Part shown: positions 49,490-58,463 of the stretch, in pieces
Numbering within the stretch: position 1 is the first letter of the stretch
Layout: each line of letters opens with the position of its first letter
The notes under the pieces: model-generated
Told to the model about the DNA's origin: nothing
Databases searched by the model: none
Seen by the model: the letters and a program-made list of their open reading frames with translations, nothing else
NCBI GenBank assembly: GCA_024707385.1
Contig: JANPZW010000004.1
Span: forward strand, 62,001 to 126,000
Source: Cellvibrionaceae bacterium
Lineage (GTDB): Bacteria; Pseudomonadota; Gammaproteobacteria; Pseudomonadales; Cellvibrionaceae
DNA length: 64,000 nucleotides
Direction: 5' to 3'
Made by a program: the position numbers and the translations under genes

Positions 49490-50451
49490 TCAGTGATGCA
49501 GCGAGTGGATTCCGTCGCCAGCCTGGTTGTGAATAATCTGATCGCTGTTGGTCGGCATATTGAAAATCAGTTCACCGGCCTTTTGCATCATGTCTTCTAT
49601 GGTGGTGTGCTTTTCCGGCGTGACGGAATAGATTCCAATGTTTACGGAAAGCTCGCGCTGGTGACCGGAAAAATCCTTCACCTGCAGTGAGCGCATGTCC
49701 CGTTGCAACGCCTGCGCCCGGTCGTGCACCCGCTGGTCGTCATCCTCAATGCAGATGATGGCAAATTCGTCATCACCCATACGAATTGCAATATCGGTGG
49801 CACGACAAAAATAATTTCGAATCACATCGGCGATCTGAATCAGGCAGTCGTCACCCAATGCTGTGCTGCCGCCGGTATTAACTAGGCGGAAGTTGTCCAA
49901 GGTTATTGAAATAGCATGCAGACGTAATTTTTTCGCGCTTTGCCGCACCGAGCATAAATTCTCCTCGGGTGCACAAATGACCGCGATTTTTTAGTCGTGT
50001 GAGCTGGTCGGTTTCATTGGTATATTCGAGGCGTTTGCTCATTTCTCGATACAGGATATTTACCTTATCCAGCACGCTCTTGACGTATTCTTCCTGCGTT
50101 ACATCTTTATAAAAAAAAATAACGTGGCTGGTTTGCGGTGAGTGCAGAAAAAGTAGCGCGCACAACCACCCAGATGCGCTTGCCATTTTTCGTCTGCAGG
50201 CGAAGTCTCGCTTCGCAATTGCAGTTGTGTTGCAGTGCATCAGAGAATTGTTGCAGTGACTCGGTGTCGGGGCTGCTCTGTAGAAGTGACAGGCTTTCGC
50301 GTCCCTGGATTTCTTCCAAAGAGTTTGCGGACATTTGCAAAAATGCCGGATTGGCAAAAATAATCGAGGTGTTTTTTTCTTTAATTTCCGCCACGACGAG
50401 TCCGTCGTTTGTCGCTTGCACTACGGCGTTAAGCAATTCTGCAGACAACAT
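49490..50451 (-). CDS. PAS-GGDEF protein with a GDDEF site (two frameshifts)
   Basis: A 319-residue cytoplasmic protein once one A is removed from 50111-50119 and one from the run at 49928-49933. A PAS domain (about 5-115: ATNDGLVVAEIKEKN, FANPAFLQMSANSLEEI) precedes a GGDEF domain (DQLTRLKNR; MGDDEFAIIC). The active site reads GDDEF, a first-position change that may keep or weaken cyclase activity. The second half lacks an EAL domain. Start is 50451 or 50460. It probably senses a small ligand or redox state through PAS. Confidence 0.8.
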
Positions 50452-50654
50452 AATCCTCACCCTTTTTCGCGCGCCAATGGCGAAGACCCGGCGCTGGCGC
50501 GAAAATCCGCCAATTAAACGTTAGACCAGTATTTTTAATAGATAAAGCGAAAGCAACAGCCAACTTATGAACGGTCGCCTAATATAACTTTTCCATCTCG
50601 TATCCCCAAATAGAAATGGGGGTGGATATAAAAAACCGATTTTGGAAGGGAGGG

Positions 50655-50681
50655 GCGGGCCCAATATGGTACCGGGCCCGC
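50655..50681 (-). terminator. Inverted repeat after VWA gene
   Basis: GCGGGCCC/GGGCCCGC with an 11-base loop, just past the VWA gene stop. The U-tract is weak. Confidence 0.5.
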
Positions 50682-50700
50682 AAATCAAGAGCGGGAAAAA

Positions 50701-52065
50701 TTAAGGAGCGGTGCAGGCGCCGAGAGAAGCTTCACTGACATTGAGAGAAAAATTTCGGCTGCCTTCTGCGCCGCTGGCAATATGTTTAGTCCGCAAACTG
50801 AATTCGTATTTTCCGTCCTGCAGCGGAGTCTCGATACCGAGAGTTTGCATGGTAATGAATTCTCTTGCCACGCTGTTAAACAGTTGGCCCAGAGTGCTGC
50901 TGTCGCTGCCGAAAAAGTATTGTCCGCGACTCTGCTCCGCCAGTCCCTGAAGATCTCTTTTGCCTTGCTCGCCCAGCTGCTGGCCGAAAGCGATCACATA
51001 AACTCGCAAATTTGGCACTGCAGCAAGATGGGTTTTGACATCCTGTATGCGGGTGCTCGGGTATCCTTGATAAGTCCAATACAGCATCCCGCCGAGATCA
51101 CCTGTGCCGCTGTATCTTTGCGCGCTGTTGTCGAAATAGCTGTGATTATCCTCGCCGTCGGAGAAGACGATCATCACGTGCTGATCCCGGCCTCCTGCGG
51201 CAACATTGTTCGCGTACAGTTCTTCGTGAACCCCTATGGTGTAATCCACCGCCTTCCATAAACCGGTGAAATCACCGGGCGATGGCTGGGGGATGTCGTT
51301 GATATTATTAATCGACCAGCCGGCGCCACGATTGTTGGTTGTCGGGCGGAAAATCACTTCATTGAACCACGTCAGTTCCCAATGAAAACGCGCATCGTTT
51401 GCCGCCCAAGCCTCTTGAATACCATTCAGCACATCGACAGCGGCCGCTTTCATTGGCGCAAATGCGGGAGGTTCGTGGCGTAGCATTGAATAAGTGCTGT
51501 CGAGCACGAGGGACATGGCCAGGTCAGACTTGAGCAATTCTGAATCCCGGTTGAGCAGGGATTCCACGTCGGTGGGGCGATCGTTGACGTAGATCTGCGA
51601 AGCCAGTGCGGTGGGCTCCTGATTGGCGTCTACTTCGGGATCCAAGGCGGCTCCCGATTCATCCCGCGTGATGAACTGCACGATCAGCCTGGTTGCGCCA
51701 TTTTCAGGATTCCAGCAACTGCTCTGGCTGACGATCTCGACGGAAAGCTGATCCGCTACACAGCGGTCGCCTTCCTGGTGTTGCCCGGGACTGCATGCCA
51801 AACCATCTTTCACGCAGACACCATTCAGCAGATGTTCACCAATGGGACAGCTTATTCCTGGTGTCTGGCATCGGCCATCGCGCCAAACCTGACCAGTAGG
51901 GCAGTTGTTAGGAGTTGGTTGCTGCTGGCAACCCGACGAACCAGATGAGTAGGGTGACTGGCCGGCGCAGGCCACACCTGGACTTTTACCTCCTTGGCAT
52001 GCGGCCAGAATAAAACCACACAGCATGATGCAGAACAGTTTGCCAAACGATAAGCGAAGCTTCAC
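50701..52065 (-). CDS. VWA-domain lipoprotein
   Basis: A 454-residue exported lipoprotein. The lipobox is FILAAC. A cysteine-rich stretch of short repeats follows (PTGQVWRDGRC, PIGEHLLNGVCV, SPGQHQEGDRCV; residues about 50-105). A von Willebrand A domain (about 110-390) has a metal site starting LDSTYSM and a later FSDGEDNHS. The Cys-rich repeats look like small disulfide-linked modules. It is a single gene whose 500-base upstream region is shared with the heme lipoprotein cluster. Likely an adhesion or surface-assembly protein; the ligand is unknown. Confidence 0.85.
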   Translation of the reverse strand: MKLRLSFGKLFCIMLCGFILAACQGGKSPGVACAGQSPYSSGSSGCQQQPTPNNCPTGQVWRDGRCQTPGISCPIGEHLLNGVCVKDGLACSPGQHQEGDRCVADQLSVEIVSQSSCWNPENGATRLIVQFITRDESGAALDPEVDANQEPTALASQIYVNDRPTDVESLLNRDSELLKSDLAMSLVLDSTYSMLRHEPPAFAPMKAAAVDVLNGIQEAWAANDARFHWELTWFNEVIFRPTTNNRGAGWSINNINDIPQPSPGDFTGLWKAVDYTIGVHEELYANNVAAGGRDQHVMIVFSDGEDNHSYFDNSAQRYSGTGDLGGMLYWTYQGYPSTRIQDVKTHLAAVPNLRVYVIAFGQQLGEQGKRDLQGLAEQSRGQYFFGSDSSTLGQLFNSVAREFITMQTLGIETPLQDGKYEFSLRTKHIASGAEGSRNFSLNVSEASLGACTAP

Positions 52066-52572
52066 CTGTAACCCCCCAAGGCCAGATTAAAGCGCGCTAG
52101 TGTACAGGAAGGCTCCGCGACGGTGGATCCGCAAAAATCTTCCTTCTTTTATATATGCGCGGTTGATTGATATAACCGGATGGATGTTTTCGTTGATTTT
52201 CTTGCGGTCGGTTAAAATTCGACCAATTCACATTTACCTCGGACTTATTGTCAAAAATTCGGAACTTGTCTGACTTATTCCATTTAGCTCTCAATTAATG
52301 CCAACTGGGTCACAGGTGGTGCGGATGCCTGTCGTTGCTTGATTTCTGACCCAACGTTTAATATGCCGCCTAAGGAAAAAGCGGTGCAGTTCCCGTACGT
52401 GGGTCTCTCCTGCTGTTGGCAGTCAAAGATGATTGCAGTTACAAAGAGACCTCATAAGAGGCGACGAAACTAATAACCGGAGTAAATCCGGACGTTCTTA
52501 TAACCGCTGGTGAAGTGAACATAAAGAACAGGCAAATTACGTCATAAGTATAAAACGTACAGGAGACTTACC
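52066..52572. promoter_or_regulatory. 500-bp divergent region with several hairpins
   Basis: No gene is seen. Inverted repeats TGGGTCA/TGACCCA (52306-52353), GGTCTCT/AGAGACC (52402-52451) and CCGGA/TCCGG (near 52480) suggest a structured leader for the heme lipoprotein gene. I compared it by eye with c-di-GMP, glycine and guanidine riboswitch cores and saw no match. Confidence 0.4.
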
Positions 52573-55500
52573 TTGAAAAATCTCGCACTACTACTGTTTA
52601 CGGTTGGCGCTCTTGCCTTGCAAGGGTGCAGTAACGGAGGTTCGAACCCGACCCCTCCTAACCCGGGCACTGGTTCATCCTCATCATCATCATCATCGTC
52701 GTCATCTTCTTCGTCCTCGTCCTCTTCATCAGGTACCACGAGTCCGATCGTGGGCAATAAAGATCAGGGCGTTAATCTGTTCGGAACACTTTGCGCCACC
52801 TGCCACACTGACGATTTCGATGGCACCTTTAGCGGTCGCAATCCTTTCACTCTTTTTGAACTCGTTCATACAGATATAGACCACCTTGCGGAATTTATCG
52901 AGGAGCAAATGCCCCCGATTAATCCGGAATTGTGTGATGCGCAGTGTGCTGCGGACATTACTGCATTCCTGCTCGACTATTACGAAGGTGGTCCTGGTTC
53001 CAGCTCTAGCAGTTCATCTAGCTCAAGCAGCGCTAGCAGCTCATCCAGCTCCAGCAGCTCATCCAGCTCCAGCTCTTCGTCCAGCTCAACTGGTGTTATC
53101 AGTTCCTCCAGCTCAAGCTCTTCAGGTGATGTGGCAAGCTCCAGTTCATCATCATCGTCTTCATCAGGGGATGGCAGCAGCTCTTCTTCCAGCTCAAGCA
53201 GCAGCTCGTCTTCATCTTCAAGCTCATCCAGCAGTTCATCATCTAGCTCCAGCAGCTCGTCCGGTGGCGACCCTTTGTCGGGTGCGGAATTGTTTGGCTC
53301 TGCTCCGCAGAATTGCTCTGGATGTCATACCGATAACGGAGATGGCACTTTTGGAAATCGAGCCGTGCTCGGTGGGATCTGGTTCTTTGATGTCAACCAG
53401 TTCACTTTCCCAGCCAAGGGTGACTACTCCTATGATGAGTCTGGTTTGGCGCAATATATTGCCGATACCATGCCGCAAATTGCTCCGGGATCATGTAAAG
53501 ATGATTGCGCTGAGGATATAGCCGCTTATCTGTGGTCACTCCGCACTGATGATGGCAGCTCCAGCAGCAGCTCATCTTCAAGCTCTAGTTCGTCTTCAAG
53601 CTCAAGCAGTTCTTCTACTGGTATCGTGAGCAGCTCTAGCTCGTCATCTTCGGGTGACAGCAGCTCTTCCAGCTTCTTCGTCTTCGAGTAGTTCGTCTAG
53701 CTCTTCTTCAAGCAGCTCTTCAAGCTCTTCGTCTTCAAGCTCTTCGTCTTCGAGTAGTTCGTCTAGCTCTTCTTCAAGCAGCTCTTCAAGCTCCAGTTCT
53801 TCTTCGAGCTCAAGCAGCAGCTCTTCAAGTTCGTCGTCTTCGAGCTCGAGCAGCAGCTCTTCAGGTGGCGAGCCTGTAGCATGTGACGACGCAGTTGAAG
53901 CAGGTCGCATCGCGTTTGCTGCAGGTGCCTTGAGTTGCGCAACTTGTCATGGCGTTCCGCAAGCTGGTGTGACTTCTTGGGCGGGAATTGTAGCGACCAG
54001 AGGAATAGATCTTTATGACAGCGCCATGAACGGCTATCGCACAGCCGAAGGCAACCAGGTCACGTTGCCGATTAATGAGTTCATTGCGATGTACATGCCT
54101 AATCAGGTGGCGCCTGTTTCTCAGGAGACCGCTAACAATATCGCGGCCTATCTAACTCACACTGTGGGCGTTGGTAAGAACTGGTGTCCGGGAGAAGAAT
54201 GGCCTCCGGTTGAAGGTGGATCTTCTTCGAGCTCAAGCAGTAGCTCCTCTTCATCGAGTTCTTCAAGCTCAAGCAGCAGCTCTAGTAGCTCGTCTTCAAG
54301 TAGCTCAAGCTCAAGCAGCTCGTCTTCTTCAAGCAGCAGCTCTAGTGCAAGCAGCTCATCCTCTTCCAGCTCGACTTCTTCTTCGTCAAGCAGCTCTTCA
54401 TCGAGCTCCGGTGGGGTCGACGAAGCTGCAATTTCAGCTGCTAAAGCGTTTGTTGCTGATATTCGAAGCGTGTCCAACATTGGTGAAGGCAATGTGCTCG
54501 GTTCCATTTCGAACCTTTTCTCTGGCGGCACCAAGCAAGCATTTGATGCATTTAGATCGAAAGTAGATGCATCGCAGGTGTTGGGTGGCAAGCGAGCTGA
54601 TTATTTGCTTGAAGCCTTTGGCGAAGTTGGCAATGCGATAGTTGAAGTGCTAAGTGCGAGCATTTCAGGCGGTGATCGCCCGACGAAGGTAGGCATTGTG
54701 GATATTTCATCGAATGTTGCCGTCAGTGGCCGTGCGCAGCTTCATACATATTTGATCAAACAGAACCTGAACTTGTGTGATGCAGGCGAGGATTCTGCAG
54801 CTTGTAATGTTGAGGTTGACTTGACCGTGGTTTTGGATTTCCCGCGGGCGCCCCTGGGTGGCAAAGCGGAGACATCTACGTCGTTGGGCGCCAATATGGG
54901 TCTGATGGCTGACATCACGGGCGTGATTAAGAATGGTTATTTGTCTGCCCAGTTGTTGCCGGCGGCAGCAGGTAGCCACCATGTTGCGTTTGACTACTTG
55001 GATTTGTACATGGATCAAGCCGAGGTAACAGGCTGGAATAGCTCTTCGATTATCACATTAGAGCTAGAGGGAATGGCCGTGAATATTCCAGTGGTATTGC
55101 AGCAGTTGGGAGCAGCGGCCCCCGTCAGTGCTGAGCTCACATTGGTTGGTTCCGCAGCGGAGCTGATGATTGATGTTGACAGCAAGTCTGGTGAAACCAC
55201 CGTGGGCGGTACTACCACCACTACCAGCTTGCTGACAGCGGATTTTGGAGCCCTGTCGAGTTTGGAGCTTACTGCTGACGCGGTAATTAAGGACACCCTG
55301 GGTGAGAGCTTCGAATTGGATGCCAGCTTGGTGAAAGCAGGGGCCTTGGGTGCAGGTTCTTATCGCTTAGTATCTGAAGGGACTAAGACATGCACTGGTG
55401 GTCGATGTGTGTCTGAATCTGATATAGAGATTGAAGGTGAAACTGCCTCTAACTTTATCAATGCCTTGGTGAATTTGGACTTTTCAGCAGTGCTTGCAGG

Positions 55501-55807
55501 TGTAGATCCGGTTAGCATTACGGCTGCAGCTCAAAGAGCATCTAATGAATTGTTCAGTTTGGATAATATGGGGCTGACTTCTGGTGACGGCACTCTGGAT
55601 TTGTCCGGTGAATTTGACTGGGATGGGGAGATCGCGAGCTTGAATGCATCAAATGATGCAGGGTTGCGTTTGCAGATCACCTCTAATGCTAGTGGAGTTC
55701 GCAGCGGAACCTTGGTTAATGCTAGCGGGCAGAAGGTAGCGGATGTAGTAGAAGAAGGTGGCAAAATCGTCATCAAATATGTGAACGGGACCTCCGCTCT
55801 GCTGTGA
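52573..55807 (+). CDS. Tri-heme polyserine lipoprotein with large C-terminal domain (frameshifted)
   Basis: A 1077-residue lipoprotein if one extra T near 53671-53680 is removed. Signal and lipobox end at ALQGC, nearly the same as in the next gene. Three heme c modules are separated by polyserine linkers: CATCH near 75, CSGCH near 247 and CATCH near 454. The first two are followed by Met-Pro (EEQMPP, ADTMPQ) and a Cys-x3-Cys pair (CDAQC, CKDDC). The longest linker has over 60 serines. The last 460 residues (from about 615) form a beta-rich domain of unknown family, shared with the next two genes. Likely a surface or periplasmic electron-transfer protein. Confidence 0.78.
54523..55792 (+). repeat. 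1270-bp exact direct repeat, copy 1
   Basis: Identical by eye to 56825-58094, at an offset of 2302 bases. It encodes the C-terminal domain of the tri-heme lipoprotein. Flanks diverge sharply, and no insertion-sequence ends or transposase are present. Confidence 0.9.
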
Positions 55808-55831
55808 AATTGCAATTCAAGGTGAGAAATT

Positions 55832-55855
55832 AAGGGGCCAAAGGCCCCTTTTTTT
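55832..55855 (+). terminator. Intrinsic terminator after tri-heme lipoprotein
   Basis: AAGGGGCC-AAA-GGCCCCTT with a seven-T tail. Confidence 0.92.
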
Positions 55856-56024
55856 ATATGTAGAACGAGATCTGGTTTGCGGTCGGTTGTATTGAGTTGG
55901 CGTATGATCTTCTTGCGATGTAACCATAAAAAGTCTCCATCCTTTTTTGGTATAGAGACAACGAATTATCCTTGCCCGATAGCAGCAAAGTTTCGATCGG
56001 GCGCACTTTGAAAGGATCGTAAAC

Positions 56025-58109
56025 ATGAAAAATATTGCGTTAATTTTGGTGGCTGCGAGTGCTATGGCCTTGCAAGGTTGTACCAATGGTGGAGTAACTC
56101 CTGGATCTAGTGGCTCAAGTTCTTCATCTTCGGGTATGGGATCTTCATCCAGCGGTTCAAGTTCTTCATCTTCTTCGTCTTCGTCTTCGTCTTCGTCTTC
56201 GGGTACGGGATCTTCATCCTCTAGTTCAAGTAGTAGCTCATCCTCTAGTAGTAGCTCATCGTCATCCAGTTCGAGCTCCTCATCAGGTGGGGCTGAATGT
56301 AATGCTGATGTGGCTGCAGGCGCTAATATTTATCAGGCGAACTGTGCAACTTGTCATGGAGCGGTTCCGACTGACGGAAGTACCAGCTGGTCTGCTGGTG
56401 CAATTAGTATCGACTTCTACGATAGCGCTGCAGACGGATATGTAACTGGCTTTACAGGAACCAAGGTTACTGGCGTGGATATGGTCGAGTTTCTCACTAC
56501 CTATATGCCACCGATTGGCACTAAGGTGGATGAGCGACAGGCTGAACAAGTGGCTGCTTATATTTCGCATACCCTGGATGTCGGCAGGGATTGGTGCGCT
56601 GGTGAGCAATGGCCGCCAATAAGTGGTAGCAGTTCATCAAGCAGCAGTTCATCAAGCAGCAGTTCATCAAGTTCTAGTTCGTCATCCTCTTCTTCCAGCT
56701 CATCAAGCTCAACATCTGGTGGAGCGGTGGACGAGGCTACAATTACTGCAGCTAAAGAGTTTGTGAACGACATTAATGGATTGGGTAATGGCAATGTAGT
56801 TAATTCGATTAGTGCATTGATGAGTGGCGGCACCAAGCAAGCATTTGATGCATTTAGATCGAAAGTAGATGCATCGCAGGTGTTGGGTGGCAAGCGAGCT
56901 GATTATTTGCTTGAAGCCTTTGGCGAAGTTGGCAATGCGATAGTTGAAGTGCTAAGTGCGAGCATTTCAGGCGGTGATCGCCCGACGAAGGTAGGCATTG
57001 TGGATATTTCATCGAATGTTGCCGTCAGTGGCCGTGCGCAGCTTCATACATATTTGATCAAACAGAACCTGAACTTGTGTGATGCAGGCGAGGATTCTGC
57101 AGCTTGTAATGTTGAGGTTGACTTGACCGTGGTTTTGGATTTCCCGCGGGCGCCCCTGGGTGGCAAAGCGGAGACATCTACGTCGTTGGGCGCCAATATG
57201 GGTCTGATGGCTGACATCACGGGCGTGATTAAGAATGGTTATTTGTCTGCCCAGTTGTTGCCGGCGGCAGCAGGTAGCCACCATGTTGCGTTTGACTACT
57301 TGGATTTGTACATGGATCAAGCCGAGGTAACAGGCTGGAATAGCTCTTCGATTATCACATTAGAGCTAGAGGGAATGGCCGTGAATATTCCAGTGGTATT
57401 GCAGCAGTTGGGAGCAGCGGCCCCCGTCAGTGCTGAGCTCACATTGGTTGGTTCCGCAGCGGAGCTGATGATTGATGTTGACAGCAAGTCTGGTGAAACC
57501 ACCGTGGGCGGTACTACCACCACTACCAGCTTGCTGACAGCGGATTTTGGAGCCCTGTCGAGTTTGGAGCTTACTGCTGACGCGGTAATTAAGGACACCC
57601 TGGGTGAGAGCTTCGAATTGGATGCCAGCTTGGTGAAAGCAGGGGCCTTGGGTGCAGGTTCTTATCGCTTAGTATCTGAAGGGACTAAGACATGCACTGG
57701 TGGTCGATGTGTGTCTGAATCTGATATAGAGATTGAAGGTGAAACTGCCTCTAACTTTATCAATGCCTTGGTGAATTTGGACTTTTCAGCAGTGCTTGCA
57801 GGTGTAGATCCGGTTAGCATTACGGCTGCAGCTCAAAGAGCATCTAATGAATTGTTCAGTTTGGATAATATGGGGCTGACTTCTGGTGACGGCACTCTGG
57901 ATTTGTCCGGTGAATTTGACTGGGATGGGGAGATCGCGAGCTTGAATGCATCAAATGATGCAGGGTTGCGTTTGCAGATCACCTCTAATGCTAGTGGAGT
58001 TCGCAGCGGAACCTTGGTTAATGCTAGCGGGCAGAAGGTAGCGGATGTAGTAGAAGAAGGTGGCAAAATCGTCATCAAATATGTGAACGGGACCCAGCAG
58101 ACCTTTTAA
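56025..58109 (+). CDS. Mono-heme polyserine lipoprotein, paralogue of the preceding gene
   Basis: A 694-residue lipoprotein. The lipobox region MALQGCTNGG parallels that of the preceding gene. A polyserine linker of about 65 residues with Gly and Met breaks is followed by one heme c module (CATCHGAVP near residue 107, TTYMPPIG) that closely matches the third module of the neighbour (YMPNQV). A second polyserine linker precedes a 460-residue C-terminal domain identical to the neighbour's over 1270 bases of DNA. It has its own terminators on both sides, so it is a separate transcript. Function unknown. Confidence 0.85.
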   Translation: MKNIALILVAASAMALQGCTNGGVTPGSSGSSSSSSGMGSSSSGSSSSSSSSSSSSSSSGTGSSSSSSSSSSSSSSSSSSSSSSSSSGGAECNADVAAGANIYQANCATCHGAVPTDGSTSWSAGAISIDFYDSAADGYVTGFTGTKVTGVDMVEFLTTYMPPIGTKVDERQAEQVAAYISHTLDVGRDWCAGEQWPPISGSSSSSSSSSSSSSSSSSSSSSSSSSSSSTSGGAVDEATITAAKEFVNDINGLGNGNVVNSISALMSGGTKQAFDAFRSKVDASQVLGGKRADYLLEAFGEVGNAIVEVLSASISGGDRPTKVGIVDISSNVAVSGRAQLHTYLIKQNLNLCDAGEDSAACNVEVDLTVVLDFPRAPLGGKAETSTSLGANMGLMADITGVIKNGYLSAQLLPAAAGSHHVAFDYLDLYMDQAEVTGWNSSSIITLELEGMAVNIPVVLQQLGAAAPVSAELTLVGSAAELMIDVDSKSGETTVGGTTTTTSLLTADFGALSSLELTADAVIKDTLGESFELDASLVKAGALGAGSYRLVSEGTKTCTGGRCVSESDIEIEGETASNFINALVNLDFSAVLAGVDPVSITAAAQRASNELFSLDNMGLTSGDGTLDLSGEFDWDGEIASLNASNDAGLRLQITSNASGVRSGTLVNASGQKVADVVEEGGKIVIKYVNGTQQTF
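56825..58094 (+). repeat. 1270-bp exact direct repeat, copy 2
   Basis: Copy of 54523-55792 within the mono-heme lipoprotein gene. Exact identity implies very recent duplication or gene conversion, or an assembly join. Confidence 0.9.
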
Positions 58110-58189
58110 GGATAAAATACAAGCTGAGTAACAAGTCACAATGGAATTATCGCCTAGATAGGTGGAATCAAAAGTAGGGAAGGATCAAG

Positions 58190-58222
58190 ATCCCGGTTTG
58201 GTCACAAACCGGGATTTTTTTT
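58190..58222 (+). terminator. Intrinsic terminator after mono-heme lipoprotein
   Basis: ATCCCGGTTTG-GTCA-CAAACCGGGAT with an eight-T tail. From here to 58463 I see no gene, only AT-rich promoter-like sequence. Confidence 0.93.
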
Positions 58223-58463
58223 GTCTTTTTGCTGCATCGGTCTGATGTCTAGTGACCCCTCTGAAATGTGGCGCCCAGGTCCTCATGGTGGACCATGGTC
58301 TGGGGCTCGCAAAGGGAACCGAGCTGGAATCAAGTTTGACGTTTTTTTGATCGTTTTGAGAGGGTGTCGACAGGGCTCTGCGCGCTTCTGGGATATATTG
58401 ATGTAGAAACCAGCTCAAATTTTCAATTAGTTTTTGGCTGTCACTAATTCTAATAATTAGTCC

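Noticed and set aside
52300..52500. c-di-GMP (GEMM) riboswitch before the tri-heme gene
   Set aside because: The conserved GCAAAGCC-like and GGTAGC-like core segments are absent.
53644..53910. Minus-strand frame rich in Glu, Leu and Asp
   Set aside because: It is the antisense of polyserine codons (AGC/TCx), which always yields such sequences. The same holds opposite the other linkers.
52680..54420. Possible CRISPR-like or minisatellite arrays
   Set aside because: The repeats are serine codons inside coding frames with irregular spacing and no conserved spacers or repeats.
54523..58094. Transposon or insertion sequence as cause of the duplication
   Set aside because: No transposase, terminal inverted repeats or target-site duplications are seen at either copy. 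Recombination is simpler.
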